Source: Pseudoduganella umbonata
GTDB taxonomy: Bacteria > Pseudomonadota > Gammaproteobacteria > Burkholderiales > Burkholderiaceae_D
DNA length: 64,000 bases
Assembly (NCBI RefSeq): GCF_014192225.1
Contig: NZ_JACHXS010000011.1
Location: 124,001-188,000 of the forward strand
Direction: 5' to 3'
Positions 45,320 to 54,109 of the stretch are shown here, piece after piece. The position numbers were made by a program, and so were the translations under genes. Under the pieces are notes generated by a model. That model had not been told where the DNA came from and did not search any database. It was given only the letters and a program-made list of their open reading frames with translations. Position 1 is the first letter of the stretch; the number at the start of each line of letters is the position of its first letter.

Positions 45320-45619
45320 TCAGGCCTGGTGCTCGGGCAGCAAGGCTTCCAGACCGTCCGCCGCCATTGTCGGCACGAATTCGGTGATCGCGTAGCTGGC
45401 CGCGCCAGCCTGCTTGAACGGGTCCAGTTCGATCACCGCTTCCACGTCCTCGCGGCTGTCGGCATCGGCGATGATGATGCCGCCGGTGCGCGGCACCATC
45501 CGGCCCGAAAGCACGAACATGCCGTTCGCATACTGTTCGCGCAGGAAGGCGCGGTGGGCGGCGAGGAGCGCGTCGATCTCCTCGTTGGGCTTCAGGTAGG
45601 TCAGCGTGACGATGAACAT
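45320..45619 (-). CDS. YciI-family protein
   Basis: 99-residue ferredoxin-like-fold protein: AAHRAFLREQYANGMFVLSGRMVPRTGGIIIADA shows the conserved His/Arg and GG core, with a later VEAVIELDPFKQAG. Family members are small dimeric enzymes or binding proteins, mostly without known substrate. Inserted between ybaB (19 bases away) and recR, likely in the same transcript. Confidence 0.88.
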   Translation of the reverse strand: MFIVTLTYLKPNEEIDALLAAHRAFLREQYANGMFVLSGRMVPRTGGIIIADADSREDVEAVIELDPFKQAGAASYAITEFVPTMAADGLEALLPEHQA

Positions 45620-45638
45620 GGCGCGCCCCTTGCGACGG

Positions 45639-45965
45639 TCAGAACGGCATCTTGAAGCCGGCCGGCAGGTTCATGCCGGCGGTCAGGCCGCTCATCTTCT
45701 CGGCGGCGGTGGCTTCGGCCTTGCGCACGGCGTCGTTGAAGGCGGCGGCGACCAGGTCTTCCAGCATGTCCTTGTCGTCGGCCAGCAGCGACGGGTCGAT
45801 CGACACGCGCTTGACGTCGTTCTTGCAGGTCATGACGACCTTGACCAGGCCGGCGCCGGACTGGCCTTCCACCTCGATGGAACCCAGCGATTCCTGCGCC
45901 TTCTTCATATTGTCCTGCATTGCCTGGGCTTGCTTCATCAGGCCAGCGAGCTGGTTCTTCATCAT
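45639..45965 (-). CDS. ybaB: YbaB/EbfC nucleoid-associated protein
   Basis: 108 residues. MMKNQLAGLMKQAQAMQDNMKKAQESLGSIEVEGQSG is the standard N-terminal tweezers helix, followed by GLVKVVMTCKNDVKRVSIDPSLL. It forms a DNA-binding dimer. It sits 41 bases after dnaX, the conserved location, and upstream of recR. Confidence 0.95.
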   Translation of the reverse strand: MMKNQLAGLMKQAQAMQDNMKKAQESLGSIEVEGQSGAGLVKVVMTCKNDVKRVSIDPSLLADDKDMLEDLVAAAFNDAVRKAEATAAEKMSGLTAGMNLPAGFKMPF

Positions 45966-46006
45966 GATGTGTTTCTCCGTATAAGTTGAGGGATTGGGGG
46001 CGGCCT

Positions 46007-48367
46007 TCAGTGGGCCGGCGTGATGGGAGCCACGATCGAGCCGGGCACCACGAAGGCGCCGAATTCGCGCACCATCGCCTGCACGAACGGGTCGTTGTGC
46101 ACCGTGTCCTCGGCCTGGCGCTGGCATGCTTCGCGGTGCGCCTGCTGCTCGGCGGCGGTGGTGAACCACACCGGGCCGAGTTCCGTCTCGACCCGCGCGG
46201 GGCGGTTGAACCGCTCGGCCAGCGCCGCCGTCAGTTTTTCCACGTTCGGCGGCGTGCGCCAGGTATCGATCGGGCAGCGCAGGTGGAACACGGCGGCGTT
46301 GCCGTCGATCTTGCATTCGATCAGTTCGGCCTGCGTGGCCAGTTGCTGGGCGACGCCCCGCAGCGGCAGGTGCGCGGCCAGCAGCGGCCAGTTGCCGTCC
46401 CAGTCCAGTTCGGGGACGGGCGTGACCACGTAAGCATAAGGCGCCTGGGCCGGCGCTGTCTGCCGCACGGGCGCGGCCGGAACTGCCGGTGCCGCCGGCG
46501 CTTCGCGGGCATCGGCCCGGTGCTGCGCGGGGGCTTCGGCGCGGACATCGGCCCGGTGCTGGGCCGGGGCTTCGGCGCGATTCTGCACGCGCTGTGCCGG
46601 CGCGGCCACCGCGCTGTCGTCCGAGAATTCGGTGACCCATGGCGGCAGGTCGTCATCTTCCTGGGACGCCGGGCGGGCTTGCGGCTGCACCGCGGGCGGC
46701 GCCTCGAGCACGGCGGCATCGCCCTGCGGCCGGGCGTCTTCCCATGGCAACGGCTTGGCCGGCGCGGCTGCCTGCGGTGCCGGCGCCGATGGTGCTGACA
46801 GCGCGGGATCTTCCGGGGCCGCCGTTCGCATCGGCGGACGTGCGCCGGTACGTGCCAGCGTGGCCGCGCGGGCCGCCTCGAGCGCCGCATTGATCGCGGC
46901 GCGCGCCGGGCTGACCGGCCCGGAAGGACGCGCCGCCGCCGCGGGCGCCGAGGAGGCCGGGGCCGGGGCCGGGGCCGGGGCCGGCGGCGAGAAAACGGCT
47001 GCGCGCGGCGCGGCAGGCGCCGCTGCGGCCGGGGCCGGCGCGGCGGCTGCATGGCTGACGGCTGCATGGCTGGCGGCTGCCTGGCCGACAGAGGCGCCGG
47101 CGGCACGGGGCGCAGCCGCCGCCTGGGGTGCTGCCGGTGCGGTTGCCGATACGCCTGCCGATGTTGCCGCTGCCGCCGCGGCACGTGCGGGCGAACCGCC
47201 CGCGGCCGGGCGCGATATTACCGGCGTGTTGGCGGGGGCACCGCCGGGCGCGGCCTCGGCGCCGCCGACGCCGGGGCGAAAGGCCAGCATCCGCAGCAGC
47301 GTCATCGAGAAGCCGGCATATTCGTCCGGTGCCAGGCCCAGTTCGTTACGGCCATGGACGGCGATCTGGTAATACAGTTGCACCTCTTCCGCGTCGAACG
47401 CGGCGGCGAGGCGGATGATGTCCGCGTACTCCGGCAAGTCTTCCGGCACGGCCGCCGGCACCGTCTGCGCCAGCGCGATCCGGTGCAGCAACGTACCCAG
47501 GTCCTGCAGCGCGCCGTTGTACGACAGGCTGCGGCTGGCCATCTCGTCGGCCACCGCCATCAGGTCGGAGCCATCGCGGTTCGCCAGCGCATCGAGCAGC
47601 CGCACCAGGTACGACTGGTCCAGCGCGCCCAGCATGCCCTGCACCGCTTCCAGCGTGACGGCGCCGGCGGCATAGGCGATCGCCTGGTCCGTCAGCGACA
47701 GCGCATCGCGCATCGATCCATGCGCGCCCTGCGCCAGCAGGCGCAAGGCCGGCTGCTCGAACGTCACGCCTTCCTGGCCCAGGATATTTTCCAGATGGCC
47801 GACGATGTGCCCGGGCGGCATCTGCTTCAGGTTGAACTGCAGGCAGCGCGACAGGACGGTGACGGGAATCTTTTGCGGGTCGGTCGTCGCCAGGATGAAT
47901 TTCACGTGCTCGGGCGGCTCTTCCAGCGTCTTGAGCATCGCATTGAACGCGTGGTTGGTCAGCATGTGCACCTCGTCGATCATGTAGACCTTGAAGCGTG
48001 CATTGCTGGGCGCATAGATGGCCTGCTCGAGCAGTTGTGCCATCTCGTCCACGCCGCGGTTCGACGCGGCATCCATCTCTATATAGTCGACGAAGCGGCC
48101 GCCGTCGATGGCCCGGCATGCCTCGCATGCGCCGCACGGCGTGGCGGTGATGCCGCCATTGCCATCCGGACCGGTGCAGTTCAGCGATTTCGCCAGGATC
48201 CGCGACAGCGTGGTCTTGCCGACCCCGCGCGTGCCGGTAAACAGGTAGGCATGATGCAGGCGGCCCGTACCCAGCGCATGCGTCAGCGCACGGACGACGT
48301 GCTCCTGCCCAACGAGCGTTTCAAAGTTGCGGGGACGGTATTTGCGAGCGAGGACTTGATAGGACAT
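46007..48367 (-). CDS. dnaX: DNA polymerase III subunit gamma/tau
   Basis: 786-residue clamp-loader ATPase. Walker A GTRGVGKTT, zinc cysteines in CTGPDGNG...CGACEAC, DEVH and sensor-1 SRCLQFNLK are in the first 230 residues; collar follows to about 360. A long Ala/Pro-rich linker (about 365-640, with APAQHRAD-type repeats) leads to a C-terminal tau domain that binds alpha and DnaB. No A-rich slippery heptamer was found at the end of the collar, so gamma, if made, arises otherwise. First gene of the dnaX-ybaB-yciI-recR cluster. Confidence 0.95.
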   Translation of the reverse strand: MSYQVLARKYRPRNFETLVGQEHVVRALTHALGTGRLHHAYLFTGTRGVGKTTLSRILAKSLNCTGPDGNGGITATPCGACEACRAIDGGRFVDYIEMDAASNRGVDEMAQLLEQAIYAPSNARFKVYMIDEVHMLTNHAFNAMLKTLEEPPEHVKFILATTDPQKIPVTVLSRCLQFNLKQMPPGHIVGHLENILGQEGVTFEQPALRLLAQGAHGSMRDALSLTDQAIAYAAGAVTLEAVQGMLGALDQSYLVRLLDALANRDGSDLMAVADEMASRSLSYNGALQDLGTLLHRIALAQTVPAAVPEDLPEYADIIRLAAAFDAEEVQLYYQIAVHGRNELGLAPDEYAGFSMTLLRMLAFRPGVGGAEAAPGGAPANTPVISRPAAGGSPARAAAAAATSAGVSATAPAAPQAAAAPRAAGASVGQAAASHAAVSHAAAAPAPAAAAPAAPRAAVFSPPAPAPAPAPASSAPAAAARPSGPVSPARAAINAALEAARAATLARTGARPPMRTAAPEDPALSAPSAPAPQAAAPAKPLPWEDARPQGDAAVLEAPPAVQPQARPASQEDDDLPPWVTEFSDDSAVAAPAQRVQNRAEAPAQHRADVRAEAPAQHRADAREAPAAPAVPAAPVRQTAPAQAPYAYVVTPVPELDWDGNWPLLAAHLPLRGVAQQLATQAELIECKIDGNAAVFHLRCPIDTWRTPPNVEKLTAALAERFNRPARVETELGPVWFTTAAEQQAHREACQRQAEDTVHNDPFVQAMVREFGAFVVPGSIVAPITPAH

Positions 48368-48471
48368 GCCGGGATTTTACCGCAGACGAGCGGGCGTGAG
48401 GCCAACAATAGGGACGCCGGCGTGCCGGCCGGGCCATCGCGCCGCGAAAACAAAAGGAAAAACGCGGACGT

Positions 48472-48498
48472 AAAAAAAGCTGCCGAGGCAGCTTTTTT
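48472..48498 (-). terminator. terminator of the SRP RNA
   Basis: AAAAAAGCTGC-CGAG-GCAGCTTTTTT gives a strong stem with T-runs on both strands, 28 bases beyond the RNA 3' end and before dnaX. Confidence 0.8.
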
Positions 48499-48525
48499 CG
48501 CAGTTTTCTTACATTGAAATCGGGA

Positions 48526-48621
48526 GGCGAGCCTGATCTGCGGCACTTGCGGTGAACGGCTTTGGCTGCTTCGTTCCCGACCTGACCAGGTAAACCATGC
48601 CGCAATGCGCAGGGGCCCGCC
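48526..48621 (-). ncRNA. ffs: 4.5S signal recognition particle RNA (small type)
   Basis: The minus strand reads GGTCAGGTCGGGAACGAAGC, the conserved SRP domain IV core with its GGAA-type tetraloop region and the asymmetric internal loop AAGCAGCC. The ends pair as GGCGGGCC with GGCUCGCC, giving a hairpin of about 96 bases. It binds Ffh for co-translational targeting. Location upstream of dnaX on the same strand is common in Betaproteobacteria. Confidence 0.93.
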
Positions 48622-48658
48622 AGACCGTATTATAACCGGTCCTCGGCCGAACGGGAAA

Positions 48659-50143
48659 TTACAGTCCCAGCTGCTGCCAGATATCGTCCACCTTGCGCTT
48701 GACTTCCGGTGTCATCTGGATTGTCGTGCCCCACTCGCGGGTCGTTTCGCCCGGCCATTTGTTCGTGGCATCGATGCCCATCTTGCTGCCCAGGCCGCTG
48801 ATCGGCGAGGCGAAGTCGAGGTAATCGATCGGCGTATGGTCGACCAGCGTGGTATCGCGCGTCGGGTCGACGCGCGTCGTGATCGCCCAGATCACTTCCT
48901 TCCAGTCGCGGATATCGACATCCTCGTCGACGACGACGATGAACTTGGTATACATGAACTGCCGCAGGAAACTCCATACGCCGAACATCACGCGCTTGGC
49001 ATGGCCGGCATACTGCTTGCGGATCTGCACCACGGCCATCCGGTAGCTGCAGCCTTCCGGCGGCAGGTAGAAGTCCGTGATCTCGGTGAACTGCTTCTGC
49101 AGCAGGGGCACGAACACCTCGTTCAGCGCCAGGCCCAGCACTGCCGGTTCGTCCGGCGGCTTGCCGGTGTACGTGGAGTGATAGATCGGGTCGCGGCGCA
49201 TCGTGATGCGGTCGATCGTGAAGACCGGGAACCAGTCCTGTTCATTGTAATAGCCGGTATGGTCGCCATACGGCCCTTCCAGCGCGTGCTCGTAGCCGGA
49301 CGGATGGTTTTCGTCCGGATAGATATGCCCTTCCAGCACGATTTCGGCCGATGCCGGCACGCGCAGTTCGCTGCCGATCGCCTTGACCAGTTCCGTGCGG
49401 CTGCCACGCAGCAGCCCGGCGAACTGGTACTCGGACAGCGTATCGGGCACCGGCGTGACCGCGCCGAGGATCGTGGCCGGATCGGCGCCGAGCGCTACCG
49501 CCACCGGATATGGCTGGCCGGGATGCCGGATGCAGTGCTCGCGGAAGTCCAGCGCGCCGCCCCGGTGCGCCAGCCAGCGCATGATCACCTTGTTACGGCC
49601 CAGGACCTGCTGGCGGTAGATGCCCAGGTTCTGGCGCTTCTTGTTCGGCCCTTTCGTGATGACGAGCCCCCACGTGATCAGCGGCGCCACGTCGCCCGGC
49701 CAGCAATGCTGGATCGGCAACCGGCCCAGGTCGACATCGTTGCCTTCCCAGACGATTTCCTGGCACGGTGCGCTGCGCTGTTCTTTCGGCGCCATGTCCC
49801 AGACGGCCTTGACCAGCGAACCCATGTCCATGATGTCCTTGAACCCCTTCGGCGGTTCCGGCTCTTTCAGGCGCGCCAGCACGTGGCCAATGCGGCGCAG
49901 TTCGCCGAGGCTCTCCGCACCCATGCCCAGCGCCACGCGGCGTGGCGTACCGAACAGGTTGGCCAGCACGGGCATATCAAAATTCGTAGGGTTTTGAAAC
50001 AGCAAAGCGGGTCCGCCGGCACGCAAAGTGCGGTCGCAGACTTCCGTCATCTCCAAATGTGGCGAAACTGGCAATGAAATTGGCTTAAGTTCACCGATTT
50101 TTTGCAGTTGAGCAATAAAATCTCTCAGATCTGAATATTTCAT
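48659..50143 (-). CDS. ubiD: 4-hydroxy-3-polyprenylbenzoate decarboxylase UbiD
   Basis: 494-residue prenylated-FMN-dependent decarboxylase of ubiquinone synthesis. MKYSDLRDFIAQLQKIGELK opens the family; GIYRQQVLGRNKVIMRW, ALGADPATIL and the ELVKAIGSELRVPASAEIVLEG region supply cofactor and Mn/K ligands, and catalytic Glu lies in the E(x)5E-type segment. Length matches E. coli UbiD. The ATG at 50143 is chosen; a possible earlier start lies in the intergenic region. It is divergent from the transglycosylase, with a 569-base gap. Confidence 0.95.
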   Translation of the reverse strand: MKYSDLRDFIAQLQKIGELKPISLPVSPHLEMTEVCDRTLRAGGPALLFQNPTNFDMPVLANLFGTPRRVALGMGAESLGELRRIGHVLARLKEPEPPKGFKDIMDMGSLVKAVWDMAPKEQRSAPCQEIVWEGNDVDLGRLPIQHCWPGDVAPLITWGLVITKGPNKKRQNLGIYRQQVLGRNKVIMRWLAHRGGALDFREHCIRHPGQPYPVAVALGADPATILGAVTPVPDTLSEYQFAGLLRGSRTELVKAIGSELRVPASAEIVLEGHIYPDENHPSGYEHALEGPYGDHTGYYNEQDWFPVFTIDRITMRRDPIYHSTYTGKPPDEPAVLGLALNEVFVPLLQKQFTEITDFYLPPEGCSYRMAVVQIRKQYAGHAKRVMFGVWSFLRQFMYTKFIVVVDEDVDIRDWKEVIWAITTRVDPTRDTTLVDHTPIDYLDFASPISGLGSKMGIDATNKWPGETTREWGTTIQMTPEVKRKVDDIWQQLGL

Positions 50144-50277
50144 ACAAATTTTACGTTTTTTTCTCGTTCGACGGCCGGCGTCAAGTCGCCCGGACAAGTG
50201 GTTGATTCTATTAGCTATTGCTCACAGCTGCTCGACAATACCATACCTAAAAGTTATATAGAACGCGTTCGTTAGTA

Positions 50278-50306
50278 TTGACTTGATATAAAACGGCTTC
50301 TACAAT
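50278..50306 (+). promoter_or_regulatory. sigma-70 promoter of the transglycosylase gene
   Basis: TTGACT (50278-50283), a 17-base spacer and TACAAT (50301-50306). Transcription would start near 50313, giving a leader of about 400 bases before the ATG at 50713. Apart from this and the small reading frame next listed, the gap 50144-50712 shows only a few short hairpins (TGGCA-AAAA-TGCCA, GAGGC-GTCT-GCCTC). Confidence 0.65.
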
Positions 50307-50326
50307 TCGACCTACTTGAAGAGGAC

Positions 50327-50443
50327 ATGGCAAAAATGCCAACTACGTGTCGCTCATTCATTCACGGAGTCGGGGCTCCACATGACATTTTAAGGAGTGT
50401 TTTTCTCGAGGCGTCTGCCTCAAAGGTTTTTAACCAGGGTTAG
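50327..50443 (+). CDS. possible 38-residue leader peptide
   Basis: A short frame MAKMPTTCRSFIHGVGAPHD... opens 14 bases after the predicted transcription start with GAAGAGG directly before its ATG. It ends near the GAGGC-GTCT-GCCTC hairpin. It could be a leader peptide, or chance. No known peptide is recognised. Confidence 0.3.
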   Translation: MAKMPTTCRSFIHGVGAPHDILRSVFLEASASKVFNQG

Positions 50444-50712
50444 CCCAGGTTCAAACCGGGTTTACCCAAGTGACTCAACCATTGACTTGAGCACGGGATT
50501 CAAACCTCCCCCGAAAAAAGTTGTATTGCGACTGGCGCCTGACAATATCCGCTCAGAAACCAGCTCAGGCAAGCAATGAAGACGTTCCGGCTCGCGCGCC
50601 TCCACGGCGGCGACGGACGATAACACATCTGATGCACGGCAATTGCACAGCAACGGTGTCGCGTCACTACGCGCGGCGGGGGCATGCTTTTACGGACATT
50701 GCAGGGAGTTCT

Positions 50713-51630
50713 ATGATCAATCGTTTCAATGGGCTGGCAACTGCCGGCCGCACGCTGGTCTCCGGACCGGCCGCGCGCTTCGCCGCGCAGCGCATCACCC
50801 TGCGCAGTGTCTTCACGACTGCGCAACACGCGTTCACGATCTTCGGCGTGACCGCCCTTGTCATCCTGGCAGTACTATGGGCCCGTCCGGACCTGGCGCA
50901 CGCGCTGACGAAATCGCTGGCCCCGCAAGAGGCTGCCATGCCGGCCACCGTCGCAGCCGTTACCGCGCCGCCCCTGCATGAACTGATGGAAGCACCGGCG
51001 ATCACCGCCGCGGCGGACAGCACGAGTGCCAGCGAAGCCGACGAAAAAGCGCTGCTGGGCACCCGCAAGCAACAGGAGCGGGTCACCGACTGGCTGTCCA
51101 AGCGCTACCGCGTGGCCAACGACGCAGCCAACATGCTCGTGTCGACGGCTTATATGACGGCACGCGAAATCAAGATCGACCCGCTGCTGATCCTGGCCGT
51201 GATGGCGATCGAATCCGGCCTGAATCCGTTTGCTGAAAGCCCGATGGGCGCGCAAGGGCTGATGCAGGTGATGTCGAAGGTTCACCACGACAAGTTCCAG
51301 GAGATGGGTGGCGTGCAGGCCGCGCTGAACCCGGTGGCCAACATCCGTGTCGGCTCGCTGATCCTGAAAGACTACGTCAAGCGCGGTGGCTCGGTCGAAG
51401 CTGGCCTGAAGTATTACGTCGGCGCGGCCGCCTTTGAAACGGACGATGGCTACGGTTCCCGTGTCCTGGCGGAATGGAAGCGCCTGAAGCAGGTTTCCGC
51501 CGGCAAGAAGGTGCCGACCTTCACGCGGCCACCCGCCCCCGCTCCGGCAACCGTCACCGCGAGCACGGAACCCAAGGCCGCGGAGCCCGCCACGCCGAAA
51601 ACGGAAGCGGAGCAACTGGCCGGCCTGTGA
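50713..51630 (+). CDS. lytic transglycosylase (SLT domain)
   Basis: 305 residues. One membrane helix (about 38-58, FTIFGVTALVILAVLWARP) anchors it to the inner membrane; the rest lies in the periplasm. SLT domain (about 140-265): LLILAVMAIESGLNPFAESPMGAQGLMQVM with the catalytic Glu in ES, NIRVGSLILKDYVKRGGSVEAGLKYYVGAA. A Pro/Ala/Thr-rich tail follows. It cleaves peptidoglycan between MurNAc and GlcNAc. AGGGAG 6 bases before the ATG supports this start. Long leader suggests added control. Confidence 0.92.
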   Translation: MINRFNGLATAGRTLVSGPAARFAAQRITLRSVFTTAQHAFTIFGVTALVILAVLWARPDLAHALTKSLAPQEAAMPATVAAVTAPPLHELMEAPAITAAADSTSASEADEKALLGTRKQQERVTDWLSKRYRVANDAANMLVSTAYMTAREIKIDPLLILAVMAIESGLNPFAESPMGAQGLMQVMSKVHHDKFQEMGGVQAALNPVANIRVGSLILKDYVKRGGSVEAGLKYYVGAAAFETDDGYGSRVLAEWKRLKQVSAGKKVPTFTRPPAPAPATVTASTEPKAAEPATPKTEAEQLAGL

Positions 51631-51651
51631 TCCGCCCCAGTCGTCGAACCC

Positions 51652-51676
51652 AAGCCACCGGACGGTGGCTTTTTTA
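51652..51676 (+). terminator. rho-independent terminator of the transglycosylase gene
   Basis: AAGCCACC-GGAC-GGTGGCTT followed by TTTTA, 21 bases after the stop. Confidence 0.85.
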
Positions 51677-51786
51677 TTGCCTGGCAGAGACGCCGCAGGT
51701 TCCCGGAAAACCGGTGACAGGCTCCAGTTATCGGGAAATGTTTCCGGTCTGGCTCTCCGGCGCATGGATGACCAAGGCACCTTGGC

Positions 51787-51868
51787 GAAACGTTTCAAAA
51801 AAACCGGTGTCTGTCACCGGTTTTGAGGAAACGTTTCAAAAAAACCGGTGTCTGTCACCGGTTTTGAG
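51787..51868. repeat. 41-bp exact tandem repeat with hairpin
   Basis: Two exact copies (51787-51827, 51828-51868) and a partial third. Each contains the palindrome GAAACGTTTC and a perfect hairpin AAAACCGGTG-TCTGT-CACCGGTTTT. It lies between the convergent transglycosylase and nusB genes, bracketed by their terminators. The gap 51631-51981 has no gene. Confidence 0.9.
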
Positions 51869-51937
51869 GAAACGTTTCAGGGACACCGGAGCCTGTTACC
51901 GGTGTGTCCCCCTGCTCTGCCGCCGGTTCCGGGCAAT

Positions 51938-51965
51938 AAAAAAGCTACCCGCAGGTAGCTTTTTT
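51938..51965 (-). terminator. terminator of the ribBA-ribH-nusB operon
   Basis: AAAAAAGCTACC-CGCA-GGTAGCTTTTTT, symmetrical with T-runs on both strands, 16 bases beyond the nusB stop. Confidence 0.85.
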
Positions 51966-51981
51966 GTCGGAGCGCGGTGGA

Positions 51982-52452
51982 TCAGCGCTTCTTGTCCGCT
52001 GCCACTTCGTCGACGCGCAGTTTCGGCGCGAGTTTATCCAGCACGCCGTTGACGTACTTGTGGCCGTCGATACCACCGAACGACTTGGTCAGCTCGACCG
52101 CTTCGTTGATGACGACACGGTACGGGATTTCCGGATGATTCTTCAGTTCGTACGCGCCCAGCAGCAGCACCGCGTGCTCGATCGGCGACAGTTCGCCGAT
52201 GCCGCGGTCGACCAGCGGCGCGAACCCTTCGCGCAGCTCGACCGATTGCTCGATCGTGCCATACAGCAGCGCGGCGAAGAAATCGCCGTCGGCCTTGTCG
52301 AAGCCGTGGGCGGCGCGGATGTTGTTGACGACCGTCTTCGCCGGCTCATTGTTCAGCAGCCATTGATACAGTCCCTGCAGCGCGAACTCGCGCGCGCGGT
52401 GGCGCGGCGTGCGGTTCTTGCTGGGGTTGGCGTGCACAGCTTTATCGTTCAT
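51982..52452 (-). CDS. nusB: transcription antitermination factor NusB
   Basis: 156 residues, all-helical. RHRAREFALQGLYQWLLNN and LSPIEHAVLLLGAYELKNHPEIPYRVVINEAVELTKSFGGIDGHKYVNGVLDKLA are NusB signatures. It acts with NusE on boxA of rRNA transcripts. It follows ribH by 28 bases, the usual partner. Confidence 0.96.
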   Translation of the reverse strand: MNDKAVHANPSKNRTPRHRAREFALQGLYQWLLNNEPAKTVVNNIRAAHGFDKADGDFFAALLYGTIEQSVELREGFAPLVDRGIGELSPIEHAVLLLGAYELKNHPEIPYRVVINEAVELTKSFGGIDGHKYVNGVLDKLAPKLRVDEVAADKKR

Positions 52453-52480
52453 GGTTATTCCTTAGTATTTCTCTTGCAGC

Positions 52481-52969
52481 TCACTCGTCGTCGCCGGCGT
52501 CTTGCTGCAGCTCTTCCAGCGCGATCGCCAGATTCGCCATTTCGACGGCAACGCGGGCCGCATCGGCACCCTTGGAGGCCATGCGGACTTCGGCCTGCTC
52601 GTCGTTTTCGGTGGTCAGCACGGCATTGGCGATGGGGATGCCGAAATCGAGGCCGATGCGGGTGATGCCGGCGCCGGATTCGTTCGACACCAGCTCGAAG
52701 TGGTAGGTTTCGCCACGGATCACGGCGCCCAGCGCCACCAGCGCGTCGAACTGGCCCGATTCGGCCATCTTCTGCAGCACCAGCGGAATCTCCAGCGCAC
52801 CCGGCACGGTCACGTGCAGCACGTCTTCATCGGCCACGCCGAGGTGCTTGAGCTCCGCCAGGCAGGCCGACAGCAGGCCATGGCACACGTCTTCGTTGAA
52901 GCGGGCCTGGACGATGCCGATACGCAGGCCTTCGCCGTTCAGATTGGTTTCGTAGGTTCCTACGGTCAT
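52481..52969 (-). CDS. ribH: 6,7-dimethyl-8-ribityllumazine synthase RibH
   Basis: 162 residues. It condenses 5-amino-6-ribitylaminouracil with dihydroxybutanone phosphate in riboflavin synthesis. IGIVQARFNEDV, VPGALEIPLVLQKMA, LGAVIRGETYHFELV and FGIPIANAVLTTENDEQA are all present, with the catalytic His in YHFE. Located between ribBA (30 bases upstream) and nusB. Confidence 0.97.
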   Translation of the reverse strand: MTVGTYETNLNGEGLRIGIVQARFNEDVCHGLLSACLAELKHLGVADEDVLHVTVPGALEIPLVLQKMAESGQFDALVALGAVIRGETYHFELVSNESGAGITRIGLDFGIPIANAVLTTENDEQAEVRMASKGADAARVAVEMANLAIALEELQQDAGDDE

Positions 52970-52999
52970 GATGGGCCTCTTATATAGTGTGTGGAAGAA

Positions 53000-54109
53000 T
53001 CAAGCTTCGGGTTTGGCCAGGTAGCCGGTCACTTCGAGGTCGAAGCCCGTCATCGACGGCATCTTGCGCGGGCTCGCCAGCAGTTTCATGCGGCGCACGC
53101 CGATCGCGCGCAGGATCTGGGCACCAATGCCGTAGGTGCGCAGATCCATGCTGGCGGCACGGCCCTGCGGCTTGGCATCCTTGTTCAGCGCGGCCAGCTG
53201 GCCGAACAGCTGCTCGGCCGTCTCGCCGCAGTTCAGCAGCACCATCACGCCCGATTTCGCCCCCTTGATGGCCTTCAGCGAAGCCGACACGTTCCACGAG
53301 TGGGTGGTCGCTTCCGTTTCCAGCAGGTCCAGGATCGACACCGGCTGGTGCACGCGCACCAGCGCTTCGTCGTCGGCCGCCACGTCGCCATGCACCAGCG
53401 CCAGGTGGGCGCAGCCGCTCGGCGTGTCGCGGAAGGCGATCATGCGGAAGTCGCCGTGCGACGTGCGCAGCTCGCGCTCGGCAACGCGTTCGACCATGCA
53501 TTCCTTGGCGCTGCGGTAGTGGATCAGGTCGGCAATCGTGCCGATCTTGAGGCCGTGCTCCTTGCCGAACTCCAGCAGGTCCGGCAGGCGCGCCATCGTG
53601 CCGTCGTCCTTGACGATCTCGCAGATCACGGAAGCCGGCGTCAGGCCCGCCATCGCGGTCAGGTCGCAGCCTGCTTCGGTGTGTCCAGCGCGCATCAGCA
53701 CGCCACCCTTGACGGCGCGCAGCGGGAAGATATGACCCGGCTGCACCAGGTCGGACGGCTGTGCGCCCTTGGCGACGGCTACCTGGATCGTGCGGGCGCG
53801 GTCGGCCGCCGAGATACCCGTGGTCACGCCTTCGGCGGCCTCGATCGACACGGTGAAGTTGGTGCCGAACGAAGTGCCGTTACGGGTCGCCATCAGCGGC
53901 AGCTCGAGGCGATCGACGATTTCTTCGGCCAGCGTCAGGCAAACCAGCCCGCGGGCATAACGGATCATGAAGTTGATGGCTTCCGGCGTGACGAAATCGG
54001 CCGCCAGCACCAGGTCGCCCTCGTTTTCGCGGTCCTCTTCATCGACCAGGATCACCATGCGCCCGGCGCGCAGCTCGGCGACGATTTCTTCAGTGCTGGA
54101 GATAGTCAT
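53000..54109 (-). CDS. ribBA: 3,4-dihydroxy-2-butanone-4-phosphate synthase with GTP cyclohydrolase II-like domain
   Basis: 369 residues. The N-terminal DHBP synthase is intact (MVILVDEEDRENEGDL, LRAVKGGVLMRAGHTEA). The C-terminal part has the fold of GTP cyclohydrolase II (RTSHGDFRMIAFRD, RTYGIGAQILRAIGVRRMKL) but lacks the three zinc cysteines (no CxC near HGDV/SILDLLETEA), so it should not make the pyrimidine precursor. This hybrid form is known in other Proteobacteria. A true RibA must be elsewhere. It starts the ribBA-ribH-nusB operon. Confidence 0.92.
   Translation of the reverse strand: MTISSTEEIVAELRAGRMVILVDEEDRENEGDLVLAADFVTPEAINFMIRYARGLVCLTLAEEIVDRLELPLMATRNGTSFGTNFTVSIEAAEGVTTGISAADRARTIQVAVAKGAQPSDLVQPGHIFPLRAVKGGVLMRAGHTEAGCDLTAMAGLTPASVICEIVKDDGTMARLPDLLEFGKEHGLKIGTIADLIHYRSAKECMVERVAERELRTSHGDFRMIAFRDTPSGCAHLALVHGDVAADDEALVRVHQPVSILDLLETEATTHSWNVSASLKAIKGAKSGVMVLLNCGETAEQLFGQLAALNKDAKPQGRAASMDLRTYGIGAQILRAIGVRRMKLLASPRKMPSMTGFDLEVTGYLAKPEA

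Noticed and set aside
46007..48367. Programmed frameshift in dnaX producing gamma
   Set aside because: No A-rich slippery heptamer with a following hairpin was seen at the end of the collar domain.
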